Shown piece by piece: positions 46,089-54,020 of a DNA stretch of 64,000 nucleotides. The stretch is from contig CAXBDK010000004.1 of assembly GCA_963974715.1 (NCBI GenBank), positions 186,001 to 250,000 on the forward strand. Reading direction: 5' to 3'. The stretch is from Sediminicola sp963974715. Its GTDB lineage: Bacteria > Bacteroidota > Bacteroidia > Flavobacteriales > Flavobacteriaceae. Each line of letters begins with the position of its first letter. Position 1 is the first letter of the stretch. The notes below the pieces were generated by a model. The model made no database searches. It was not told the DNA's origin and was given only the letters and a program-made list of their open reading frames with translations. Both the position numbers and the translations under genes were made by a program.

Positions 46089-47006
46089 ATGAAAAATCTG
46101 CTATTACTGTCGCAATTATTGCTCTGGAGCTTTGCGTTGCAGGGCCAGACATTGAGGGTCGCAAGCTACAACATCCGTTATGATAGTCCCTCCGATTCCT
46201 TGGATAATTGGAAATACCGCAAGAATACCGTGGCAAAACTGGTACAGTTCCATGATTTTGATATCTTCGGAACGCAGGAAGCCCTGGACCACCAGTTGGA
46301 ACAATTGTTGGAGCGCCTTCCAGGATACGCCTATATAGGAGTGGGTAGGGACGACGGAAAAAAAGCGGGGGAGTTTGCTGCCATACTTTACAAGGAAGAA
46401 ATGTTCCAATTGTTGGATCAGGGACATTTCTGGCTTTCAGAGGACACTTCCAAACCAAATAAGGGATGGGACGCGGCACTACCGAGAATCTGTACATGGG
46501 GAAAATTCGAACACCGGGAAAGCGGTTTTACCTTTTATATGTTCAACGCCCATTTTGATCACGTGGGCACCGTGGCAAGGGAAGAAAGCGCTAAATTGAT
46601 ACTGGCACAGATCGGTAAAATTGCTACAAATGCCCCCGTTTTATTGACGGGTGATTTTAATGTTGATCAAAAAAGTGGCAGTTATAAGGTATTGCAGGGC
46701 AGTGACCTTCTAGAGGACGCGTACTTGGAAGCGGACCTGACCTATGGAGCCAGTGGTACGTTCAATTCTTTTAAGGTGGATACCAATACCGACCAACGTA
46801 TCGATCATATTTTTATTACGGATCGGTTTAAGGTCCTAAAATACGGAATCTTAACGGATACCTATCAGACCGGAAAGGATGAAACCTCCGTTAAGGCCGA
46901 CTCTGGAAATTTCCCCAAGGAAACCTCCCTATATAAACATCAGGCCCGTTTGCCTTCGGACCATTACCCTATTCTTAGCGTATTACAAATAATTTCAAGA
47001 CCATGA
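46089..47006 (+). CDS. Exported endonuclease/exonuclease/phosphatase family protein
   Basis: A 305-residue EEP-fold protein with signal MKNLLLLSQLLLWSFALQGQ. Active-site motifs: VASYNIRYDSPSD, DIFGTQEAL (metal Glu), FNAHFDHVG, LTGDFNVD and the terminal SDHYPILSV. The family spans nucleases and phosphodiesterases; its frequent presence in carbohydrate loci suggests cleavage of phosphodiester or phosphoester groups on glycans. It overlaps the next gene by 4 bp. Confidence 0.9.
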   Translation: MKNLLLLSQLLLWSFALQGQTLRVASYNIRYDSPSDSLDNWKYRKNTVAKLVQFHDFDIFGTQEALDHQLEQLLERLPGYAYIGVGRDDGKKAGEFAAILYKEEMFQLLDQGHFWLSEDTSKPNKGWDAALPRICTWGKFEHRESGFTFYMFNAHFDHVGTVAREESAKLILAQIGKIATNAPVLLTGDFNVDQKSGSYKVLQGSDLLEDAYLEADLTYGASGTFNSFKVDTNTDQRIDHIFITDRFKVLKYGILTDTYQTGKDETSVKADSGNFPKETSLYKHQARLPSDHYPILSVLQIISRP

Positions 47007-47668
47007 AAAAAATAGTGTTATCCTGCTTTCTACTGTTGGCCGCCGTCGCAGTAACTGCCCAGACAACGGAATCCTATACCAAAAAGGGCAAGACCCTCCT
47101 TTTTATAAACCAGGACCCCCAATTGCAGGAAGATACCAAAGAAGGGCTGATTAAAACCTATTTCAAGGTTTTTCCCAAATTGGTAAGGGACTTTAACCCA
47201 GCTACTACGGATACAATCACCGTAACGATCGATACATCCTATGATGGGGTGGCCTATGCCCATGACGGCAAGATCACCATTAGTTCACAATGGTTGCACA
47301 AAAAACCCAAGGATACCGATGTGATCACACATGAAGTGATGCACATTGTGCAAGCGTATCCCAATGGTAGCGGACCGGGATGGTTAACCGAAGGAATTGC
47401 CGATTACGTACGTTACAAGTACGGGGTGGACAATAAGGGGAGCGAGTGGTCCTTGCCAGGATACTCGGAAAAACAGAGTTATGAAAACAGCTACCGTATC
47501 ACTGCCAGGTTCCTGTTGTGGATAACCAAAAACTATGACAAGCAATTTGTTCGATTTATGGACACCCAAATGCGCAACAAGGCCTACAGCGATCATATCT
47601 GGAAAGAACGTACAGGCCTTCAGTTGGAAGAGTTATGGAATGCCTATTCAATGAATCCCACAATTTGA
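47003..47668 (+). CDS. Basic secretory protein family peptidase
   Basis: A 221-residue secreted protein with signal MKKIVLSCFLLLAAVAVTAQ and the basic-secretory-protein (BSP) fold. The zinc motif is HEVMH in DVITHEVMHIVQAYPN, followed by WLTEGIADYVRYKYG with a probable third ligand. Family members are putative metallopeptidases. Coupled to the EEP gene (ATGA) and followed by the fucosidase after 7 bp, it may open glycoprotein backbones for the glycosidases. Confidence 0.9.
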   Translation: MKKIVLSCFLLLAAVAVTAQTTESYTKKGKTLLFINQDPQLQEDTKEGLIKTYFKVFPKLVRDFNPATTDTITVTIDTSYDGVAYAHDGKITISSQWLHKKPKDTDVITHEVMHIVQAYPNGSGPGWLTEGIADYVRYKYGVDNKGSEWSLPGYSEKQSYENSYRITARFLLWITKNYDKQFVRFMDTQMRNKAYSDHIWKERTGLQLEELWNAYSMNPTI

Positions 47669-47675
47669 TCATCTT

Positions 47676-49079
47676 ATGATAAATAGTATTAGAACGATCG
47701 GCATTCTATTTTTTGTTGTGATGTTCCAGATTCCGCAAGTACAGGGTCAGCTGCCCAATGCCCAAAAATTAAAGGAACTACAGGGAGATTTTATTGACCT
47801 AAAGTTTGGAATGTTCATCCATTTTAACATTCCCACCTTTATGGAGGATGATTGGGCCGACCCGGATGCATCCCCTGAAATTTTCAATCCGGACCAATTG
47901 GATTGTGATCAATGGGCAGAGGCGGCCCTTTCCGCCAATATGTCCTATGGGGCACTTACCACCAAACACCATAGTGGATTCTGTATCTGGGATACAAAAA
48001 CTACCGATTACAATGTTATGGGCAGTCCACTTAAAAGGGACGTGGTAAAGGAATATACCGATTCATTTAGGAAGAAGGGGCTTAAGGTAATGTTGTACTA
48101 CAGTATCTTGGATACCCACCATAAGATCAGACCTGGAAAAATAACCCCGGAAAAAGTGCAAATGATCAAGGAACAGCTATCCGAACTCATGACCAATTAT
48201 GGCCAGATCGATGCGTTGATCATAGACGGTTGGGATGCCCCATGGTCCAGGATCTCCTATGATGACGTTCCCTTTGAGGAACTCTATCGCCTTATCAAAT
48301 CATATCAGCCCAATTGTCTGGTAATGGACCTAAACGCCGCCAAATATCCGGCGGACGCCCTCTTTTACACCGATATCAAGTCCTATGAACAGGGGGCTGG
48401 ACAGCACATTGAAAAGGACAGTAACAAACTTCCGGCCCTCTCCTGCCTGCCATTGAACCAAAACTGGTTCTGGAAACCACATTTCCCCACCACGGCCGTT
48501 AAGGACCCTCTAAAACTCCTCAATGAAAATTTAGTGCCCCTTAATGAGGCCCACTGTAATTTTATCTTGAACGTGGCACCCAATCGACATGGAAAAATCG
48601 ATCGGAACGCCTTGGATGCGCTAGAGGTTTTTGGAAAAAACTGGAAACCCGGCAAACCACTAGCCCCCCTACCCGATTACGATGCGCCCATCATCTCTTC
48701 CAATATTGCCAAATTCAGACCCATGGAAAGTAGTTGGGGAAACGATATGTGGATCATGGATTTTGCCAATGACGACGATTTTGAAACTTCTTGGCAATCC
48801 AACAAAGCGGTTAGGGAGCCTTGGATCGCCATCGAGCTGGAAAAGGAGCGGCCCTTCAATATGGTAACCATAACACAGGAAGACGATACCATCGAATCCT
48901 ATGAAATTGCCTATCTTGCCAATGGCCACTGGGTACAACTATGGAAGGGCAATAAATCCGGTAAGATAAAGGTCCACCGTTTTCCTACCGTATGGGGAAA
49001 TAAATTAAAAATCGAGATAACCAAGTACACAACCTCCCCCTCTATTGCGGAAATAGGAATTTACAATGAAAGGCCTTAA
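47676..49079 (+). CDS. GH29 alpha-L-fucosidase with C-terminal F5/8-type domain
   Basis: A 467-residue exported enzyme with signal MINSIRTIGILFFVVMFQIPQVQGQ. The (beta/alpha)8 domain (~30-330) has KFGMFIHFNIPTF, LTTKHHSGFCIWDTKTTDYNV and the nucleophile region DALIIDGWDAPW, with D184 as predicted nucleophile; the catalytic acid cannot be assigned by eye. From ~345 a discoidin-like domain (DDDFETSWQSNKAVREPWIAIEL) would bind carbohydrate. It ends the GH92-EEP-BSP-GH29 operon. Confidence 0.9.
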   Translation: MINSIRTIGILFFVVMFQIPQVQGQLPNAQKLKELQGDFIDLKFGMFIHFNIPTFMEDDWADPDASPEIFNPDQLDCDQWAEAALSANMSYGALTTKHHSGFCIWDTKTTDYNVMGSPLKRDVVKEYTDSFRKKGLKVMLYYSILDTHHKIRPGKITPEKVQMIKEQLSELMTNYGQIDALIIDGWDAPWSRISYDDVPFEELYRLIKSYQPNCLVMDLNAAKYPADALFYTDIKSYEQGAGQHIEKDSNKLPALSCLPLNQNWFWKPHFPTTAVKDPLKLLNENLVPLNEAHCNFILNVAPNRHGKIDRNALDALEVFGKNWKPGKPLAPLPDYDAPIISSNIAKFRPMESSWGNDMWIMDFANDDDFETSWQSNKAVREPWIAIELEKERPFNMVTITQEDDTIESYEIAYLANGHWVQLWKGNKSGKIKVHRFPTVWGNKLKIEITKYTTSPSIAEIGIYNERP

Positions 49080-49104
49080 ATTATAAAAACTTGGACATTC
49101 CCGT

Positions 49105-49203
49105 AAACAACCTCTGAGCGCACCCGCAAGGTTTATGGCGGAAATCAAAATAACATTCGATCCAAGCGTCGGATACTAACAATTCTCACTTCGTGAGTTA
49201 AAA
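49105..49203 (+). repeat. Dispersed hairpin repeat, copy D (before the GH43 gene)
   Basis: Starts AAACAACCTCTGAGCGCACC, with CCT...AGG still able to pair, then ATGGCGGAAATCAAAATAACA, TTCGATCC..GCGTCGGATA and AACAATTCTCACTTCGTGAG, ending GTTAAAA 10 bp before the GH43 start. The closing CTCACT/GTGAG hairpin and TTAAAA match copy C. Confidence 0.65.
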
Positions 49204-49212
49204 TATCATCTT

Positions 49213-50244
49213 ATGAAAGCCCATATTCTCCTTCCTTTTGCATTGATCGGCCTCCTCTTGGGTTGCGCCGGCACCAAAAACTCCCGGACCATCACCTCTG
49301 GTAACCCGCTTTTTGAGGGTTGGTACGCCGATCCGGAAGGGGTGGTTTTTAACGATGAGTATTGGATCTATCCCACTTATTCTAGTGGTTATGAAAAACA
49401 GGTCTTTTTCGATGCTTTTTCTTCAAAAGACCTGATCAAATGGAAAAAACACGAAAAGATTTTGGATACGGCCACTATAAAGTGGGCCAATCAGGCCATG
49501 TGGGCACCGGCCGCCATACAAAATGGGAATAGGTACTTTTTATTCTTTTCCGCTAATGACATACAGCGTCCGGGAGGCCCGATGTGGGATGCACAAAATA
49601 GCGCGAACCATACGGGGGGCATTGGAATTGCAGTTGCAGATTCGCCAAGTGGCCCCTTTTCCGATTATTTGGGCAAGCCCCTTATTTCCGATTTCCATAA
49701 TGATGCACAGCCGATAGACCAATTTGTCTTTAAGGATACGGACGGCACCCATTATATATTTTATGGTGGTTGGGGCCATTGCAACCTTGGAAAGCTCAAC
49801 GATGATTTTACAGCCGTAGAGCCGTGGGACGATGGTTCGCTCTTTAAGGAAATTACCCCTCCTGGATATGTTGAAGGTCCATTTATGTTCCTCAGGGACA
49901 ATATTTATTACTTAATGTGGTCCGAAGGAGGGTGGACCAACGACACCTATAAAGTTGCCTACGCAATGGCCGACAAGGCCACTGGCCCATTTGAACGTAT
50001 CGGTACCATCCTGGAGGCGGACAAAGAGGTCGCTACAGGAGCTGGACATAATTCTGTAGTGAACGTACCCAACACAGATCAATGGTATATGGTATACCAC
50101 AGACGTCCCATTCCAAATCTTGATAGGGACCATAGGGTTACCTGTATGGACCTTATGGAATTTAATTCCGATGGGACTATAAAACCCATAAAAATGACCT
50201 TTACGGGTGTTCCCAAGACCATTATTAAAGCCAAAGGAGATTAA
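49213..50244 (+). CDS. GH43 family glycoside hydrolase, lipoprotein
   Basis: A 343-residue five-bladed propeller hydrolase anchored by a lipid (lipobox LLLGC, C18). The catalytic set is in place: base D40 in GWYADPEG, pKa modulator D169 in AQPIDQFVFKD, acid E221 in YVEGPFMFL. Family activities are alpha-L-arabinofuranosidase, beta-xylosidase, galactanase and others; the specificity cannot be read here. It is separated from the fucosidase by repeat copy D and so may have its own transcript. Confidence 0.9.
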   Translation: MKAHILLPFALIGLLLGCAGTKNSRTITSGNPLFEGWYADPEGVVFNDEYWIYPTYSSGYEKQVFFDAFSSKDLIKWKKHEKILDTATIKWANQAMWAPAAIQNGNRYFLFFSANDIQRPGGPMWDAQNSANHTGGIGIAVADSPSGPFSDYLGKPLISDFHNDAQPIDQFVFKDTDGTHYIFYGGWGHCNLGKLNDDFTAVEPWDDGSLFKEITPPGYVEGPFMFLRDNIYYLMWSEGGWTNDTYKVAYAMADKATGPFERIGTILEADKEVATGAGHNSVVNVPNTDQWYMVYHRRPIPNLDRDHRVTCMDLMEFNSDGTIKPIKMTFTGVPKTIIKAKGD

Positions 50245-50392
50245 ATCAGGTTTGATCATTTTCGTTGTGCGCAGCAGGCCAAGAATGAAATTTTTTCCCG
50301 GTTTGGTCTGCACCCATGGATATTTATCGCCACACTGTTCAGCTTGGCAGAATTTTTGTTGGTCTTTCCTTGCTACGAAAGGCCACAAAGAT

Positions 50393-50638
50393 ATGTTCAG
50401 ACTTAAACCATTTTTATCCTCCCAAAAAAATCCACGCCCTTCCCTTACGGAACTGGATGGCATTTATAAACGTGCCATTTCCGACCTTCCACCAAAGACA
50501 CGCAAGGAATATTGTGAGCGCCTGGTCCACAGGGCACAATTTGAAATTAAACATTGTGAATGCAAAAACGAGATCAAACAGCTTAAATTATTGAAAAAAG
50601 CGGCCATTGAGGAGATGGCCGTTTTGCAAGGCCGTTAG
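50393..50638 (+). CDS. Small hypothetical protein
   Basis: An 81-residue protein starting at MFRLKPFLSS; the frame is open from 50207 but that part has no coding character. It is charged, helical and cysteine-bearing (TRKEYCERLVHRAQFEIKHC-like, with a CEC pair) and has a leucine/lysine helix KQLKLLKKAAIEEMAVL at the end. No family is recognised. It stands alone between GH43 and the PUL regulator. Confidence 0.5.
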   Translation: MFRLKPFLSSQKNPRPSLTELDGIYKRAISDLPPKTRKEYCERLVHRAQFEIKHCECKNEIKQLKLLKKAAIEEMAVLQGR

Positions 50639-50835
50639 CCTTCGATCTATCCAGACCACTGATCTATGGTTTGAAAAAGGTCCTTTCGTCCGTTCCCGTT
50701 GAACGGCCTTTTAAAATAAAGAAGTGAGGGTTGATCGAATCAAATTTTCAAGGTTTATAACTAAGATAGCAAACCCATGGATCTCCCAAGACTGGAAGGA
50801 AATGCGCAAAAGGATTCAAAGGTTTCAGGTAGTGA

Positions 50836-53745
50836 ATGGAAAGAAAGGAGTGGAAGAACGTTTCTCAATGGTATAAAAAATACCACAGAGTAGTGTCCAT
50901 TCTAAATTTTATCTTCCTAAATTTCCAATTCCAACCAATATCCACTATTTTGAGGCTTGTTGTTCTATACATCCTGGCATGCATAAGCTCGCAGCTATCT
51001 TCACAAGAGCTTCCCGGTATCCAAAATTATACCCCGAAGGACTACGAAGGGGAATACCAGAACTGGGACATCTCCCAATCGATTTCCCAAAATATATTTA
51101 TTGCGAACCATACAAGCTTATTGGAGTTCAATGGCAATCAATGGCAACGGTATAAACTGCCCAACCCCTCCATCATCAGATCGGTGGAAGTTGTTGGGGA
51201 AAAAATTTACACCGGTTCCTATAGGGAATTTGGCTATTGGAAAAAGGATGGTACCGGAAAACTAGTATATACCTCACTTTCTGAAAAGCTAAAAACATCC
51301 CTTGGTGAGGACGAAGAATTTTGGGACATTCTGGTCCTGGAAAATTGGGCGCTGTTCCAATCTCTGGACCGAATATACATTTACGACTTTCAGGAGGACA
51401 GTTTTAAAATAATTGAGGCCACTTCCAAAAAGGCAAAACTTCATCTTGTCAACAACAGGGTCTTCTTTCAAATATTCAAAAAGGGCCTGTTTACCATTGA
51501 GAAGGGGAAAGCACTCTTGGTCAGTGATCATCCTACGCTAAAAAATCAATCAATAATAGGCTATTATGAATTGCAAGATAAAGTATTGTTGCTTATGGAG
51601 GACGCCCATTTCCATGTGTTGGACAACAATTCACTTGTGCCTTGGCCTACTTCCATAGACCGTATAAACCTGAAGATCTACAGCAGCATTAAATTGAGGG
51701 ATGGAAGTTTTATGCTGGGCAGCATTGCCAACGGACTTTACCAATTATCAGCGGATGGAAAGCTGATGCGAAATATCAACCAGACCAAAGGCCTGAACAA
51801 CAATACAGTGCTGTCCCTGTTCGAGGATGCCGAACAAAATGTATGGCTAGGGCTCGATAATGGTATAAGCGTCATTAATATGCACTCCCCCTTTAACGAG
51901 TATATGGACAAACAGGGAAACTTGGGACTGGTATATACGGCGATTCAACATAAGGGGTACCTATATCTGGGCACCAACCAAGGCCTTTTTGCAAAAAGGA
52001 TAAATACTTCGGATACATTTCAACTGATAGAGGGCACGGCAGGACAGGTCTGGAACCTACAACTTGTGCATTCCACCCTTTTCTGTGGACATAATTCCGG
52101 CACTTTTGCCGTAAAAGGTACGTCTGCGGAACTCATATCCGATTTTCCCGGAACATGGGGAATTAAAGCTATAGACCATGACGATGGATTGATCTTACAG
52201 GGAAACTACAATGGACTGAGCGTTCTGGAATATAAAAAGGGTTCGTGGTCACTAAGAAATACCATTGAAGGATTTTCCATTTCAAGTCGGTTCTTTGAAG
52301 TCGACTCGTTAAATGTCGTGGTAAACCATGAGCAGAAAGGCTTATATTTTCTTGAACTTGATGAAAACATGGAACGGGTTGCCTCTATTCTCAACACGCC
52401 CAGAATGGGCCATGGCTCCAATTTGTTCAATTTCAACGGCAAGCTGTACCATAAGGCCCATAATGGAATCTATAAGTTCCATAATGACAAAAAAGCACCT
52501 GTTTTGGACACTGTACTCTCAAAAATGGTCTTTACAAGTCAGGACCCGCCCATAAGCATAATCATACCGGATTCCATTGGCCAAAAATTGTGGTTCTTTA
52601 CCAACAATGCCATTAAGTACATTTCCCAAAGTCCCCTTAGCGGAAAATTAAGTGTCTCCAGTATCCATATGCCCAGTGACCTAGGGAGCAATTTAGGGGT
52701 TACCGGATTTGAAAATATCTCAAGGATTACGGACAATAAATATTTAATAGGAAGTTCAAATGGTTATGTTACATTAGACCTTGAGAAAATAGCGAATGCC
52801 GATCATACTGTCGTAATAAATACCATTTATCACGGAAATTACCAAAACATTGCCTCAAGAACGGCTTTGGACACCTTGGGTACTTTTACCTATTCGCACA
52901 ATAATATCCAATTCCGATACAATGTTCCCGAATTTGACAAATTCCGGGAAGTACGGTATCAATACAGGCTACTTGGCCTATATGACAATTGGAGCGAATG
53001 GTCGGAAATTTCCGAAACCACCTTTAACAACCTTCCTTTTGGGGAATATGAATTTAATGTAAGGGCCCAAGTTGGAAACAACAAAAGCAAAAATGTGGCC
53101 AGCTATGAATTCCTGATCCAAAGGCCATGGCATTTATCCAACATTGCCATCTTACTGTATTTCCTTGGTCTTATCTTCCTGTTTACAACGGTCCACAAGT
53201 TATATAAAAGGAAATATCGTAAAAAACAGGAATTTATCATCAGTAGAAACCAGAAGGAACTGGAAAGGCGAAAACTAGAGGAAAAAGAACGGATAGCGCA
53301 GATTCTCAATGAAAAGCTACAAAATGAGATAGAGGGTAAAAATAGGGAACTTGCCATTTCTACAATGAGCATTCTGAGAAAGAACAAATTCCTGTCATAT
53401 ATCAAATCACATCTCAACAATATTCCCGGCAAGGATAAAAATATACGATATGTCATTAAAGAGATCGACCAGAACATCCATAGTGAGGACGACTGGAAAT
53501 TCTTTGAAGATGCCTTTAACAATGCTGATAAGGATTTTTTGAAAAGGATAAAGACCCGACATGAAACCCTTACCCCCAACGATCTAAAATTATGTGCCTA
53601 CTTGAGGCTCAACCTCTCCTCGAAAGAAATAGCGCCCTTGCTCAACATTTCGGTAAAGAGTGTGGAAATGAAACGCTACAGGCTCCGTAAAAAATTCGAC
53701 CTGCCGCACCAAGATAATCTTATAGACTACATTTTAAATTTCTAA
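50836..53745 (+). CDS. Propeller/Y_Y_Y membrane sensor with LuxR-type HTH
   Basis: A 969-residue one-component regulator of the PUL type. A signal or anchor lies near residues 36-55, then a two-component-regulator propeller (~60-660, e.g. NNNTVLSLFEDAEQNVWLGL), a Y_Y_Y domain (~690-760, YRLLGLYDNWSEWSE), a transmembrane helix (~770-790), a coiled coil (RKLEEKERIAQILNEKLQNE), and a C-terminal LuxR-type HTH (LSSKEIAPLLNISVKSVEMK). It lacks kinase and receiver domains, unlike hybrid two-component PUL regulators. The direct repeats before susC are its likely targets. Confidence 0.9.
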   Translation: MERKEWKNVSQWYKKYHRVVSILNFIFLNFQFQPISTILRLVVLYILACISSQLSSQELPGIQNYTPKDYEGEYQNWDISQSISQNIFIANHTSLLEFNGNQWQRYKLPNPSIIRSVEVVGEKIYTGSYREFGYWKKDGTGKLVYTSLSEKLKTSLGEDEEFWDILVLENWALFQSLDRIYIYDFQEDSFKIIEATSKKAKLHLVNNRVFFQIFKKGLFTIEKGKALLVSDHPTLKNQSIIGYYELQDKVLLLMEDAHFHVLDNNSLVPWPTSIDRINLKIYSSIKLRDGSFMLGSIANGLYQLSADGKLMRNINQTKGLNNNTVLSLFEDAEQNVWLGLDNGISVINMHSPFNEYMDKQGNLGLVYTAIQHKGYLYLGTNQGLFAKRINTSDTFQLIEGTAGQVWNLQLVHSTLFCGHNSGTFAVKGTSAELISDFPGTWGIKAIDHDDGLILQGNYNGLSVLEYKKGSWSLRNTIEGFSISSRFFEVDSLNVVVNHEQKGLYFLELDENMERVASILNTPRMGHGSNLFNFNGKLYHKAHNGIYKFHNDKKAPVLDTVLSKMVFTSQDPPISIIIPDSIGQKLWFFTNNAIKYISQSPLSGKLSVSSIHMPSDLGSNLGVTGFENISRITDNKYLIGSSNGYVTLDLEKIANADHTVVINTIYHGNYQNIASRTALDTLGTFTYSHNNIQFRYNVPEFDKFREVRYQYRLLGLYDNWSEWSEISETTFNNLPFGEYEFNVRAQVGNNKSKNVASYEFLIQRPWHLSNIAILLYFLGLIFLFTTVHKLYKRKYRKKQEFIISRNQKELERRKLEEKERIAQILNEKLQNEIEGKNRELAISTMSILRKNKFLSYIKSHLNNIPGKDKNIRYVIKEIDQNIHSEDDWKFFEDAFNNADKDFLKRIKTRHETLTPNDLKLCAYLRLNLSSKEIAPLLNISVKSVEMKRYRLRKKFDLPHQDNLIDYILNF

Positions 53746-53767
53746 AGGCCCTCAATGCGGCTCCCGC

Positions 53768-53809
53768 TACCCCTACACTGCCTTCGATTACCCCTACAAC
53801 ACCTCTACA
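53768..53809 (+). promoter_or_regulatory. Helically phased direct repeats, candidate operator
   Basis: TACCCCTACA occurs at 53768-53777 and 53789-53798, 21 bp apart (two helical turns). A one-mismatch ACCTCTACA follows at 53801-53809, a further 11 bp. The array lies just past the regulator gene and 210 bp before susC. Confidence 0.45.
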
Positions 53810-53964
53810 ATGATACTTTTAAGGGGCAATTCATAAACTTTTATAGTAGTCTCCACCGACCGGATAGAAATTTTCACATTCATATATAACAAGGGTATTT
53901 TATATTAAAATATCAATTTTAACCCTATTTAATTGCCAATGTAGGTTTTATATAGAGGCAGTTA

Positions 53965-53997
53965 TTTGTTAACCCTACGTTAATTCCGCTATTTTAG
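53965..53997 (+). promoter_or_regulatory. Candidate promoter of the susC operon
   Basis: TTTG (53965-53968), a 21-bp spacer, then TATTTTAG (53990-53997), close to the Bacteroidota TTTG/TAnnTTTG pattern. It lies 24 bp before the susC ATG. Confidence 0.4.
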
Positions 53998-54020
53998 CCT
54001 ACAATCAAAATCACTCTAAA

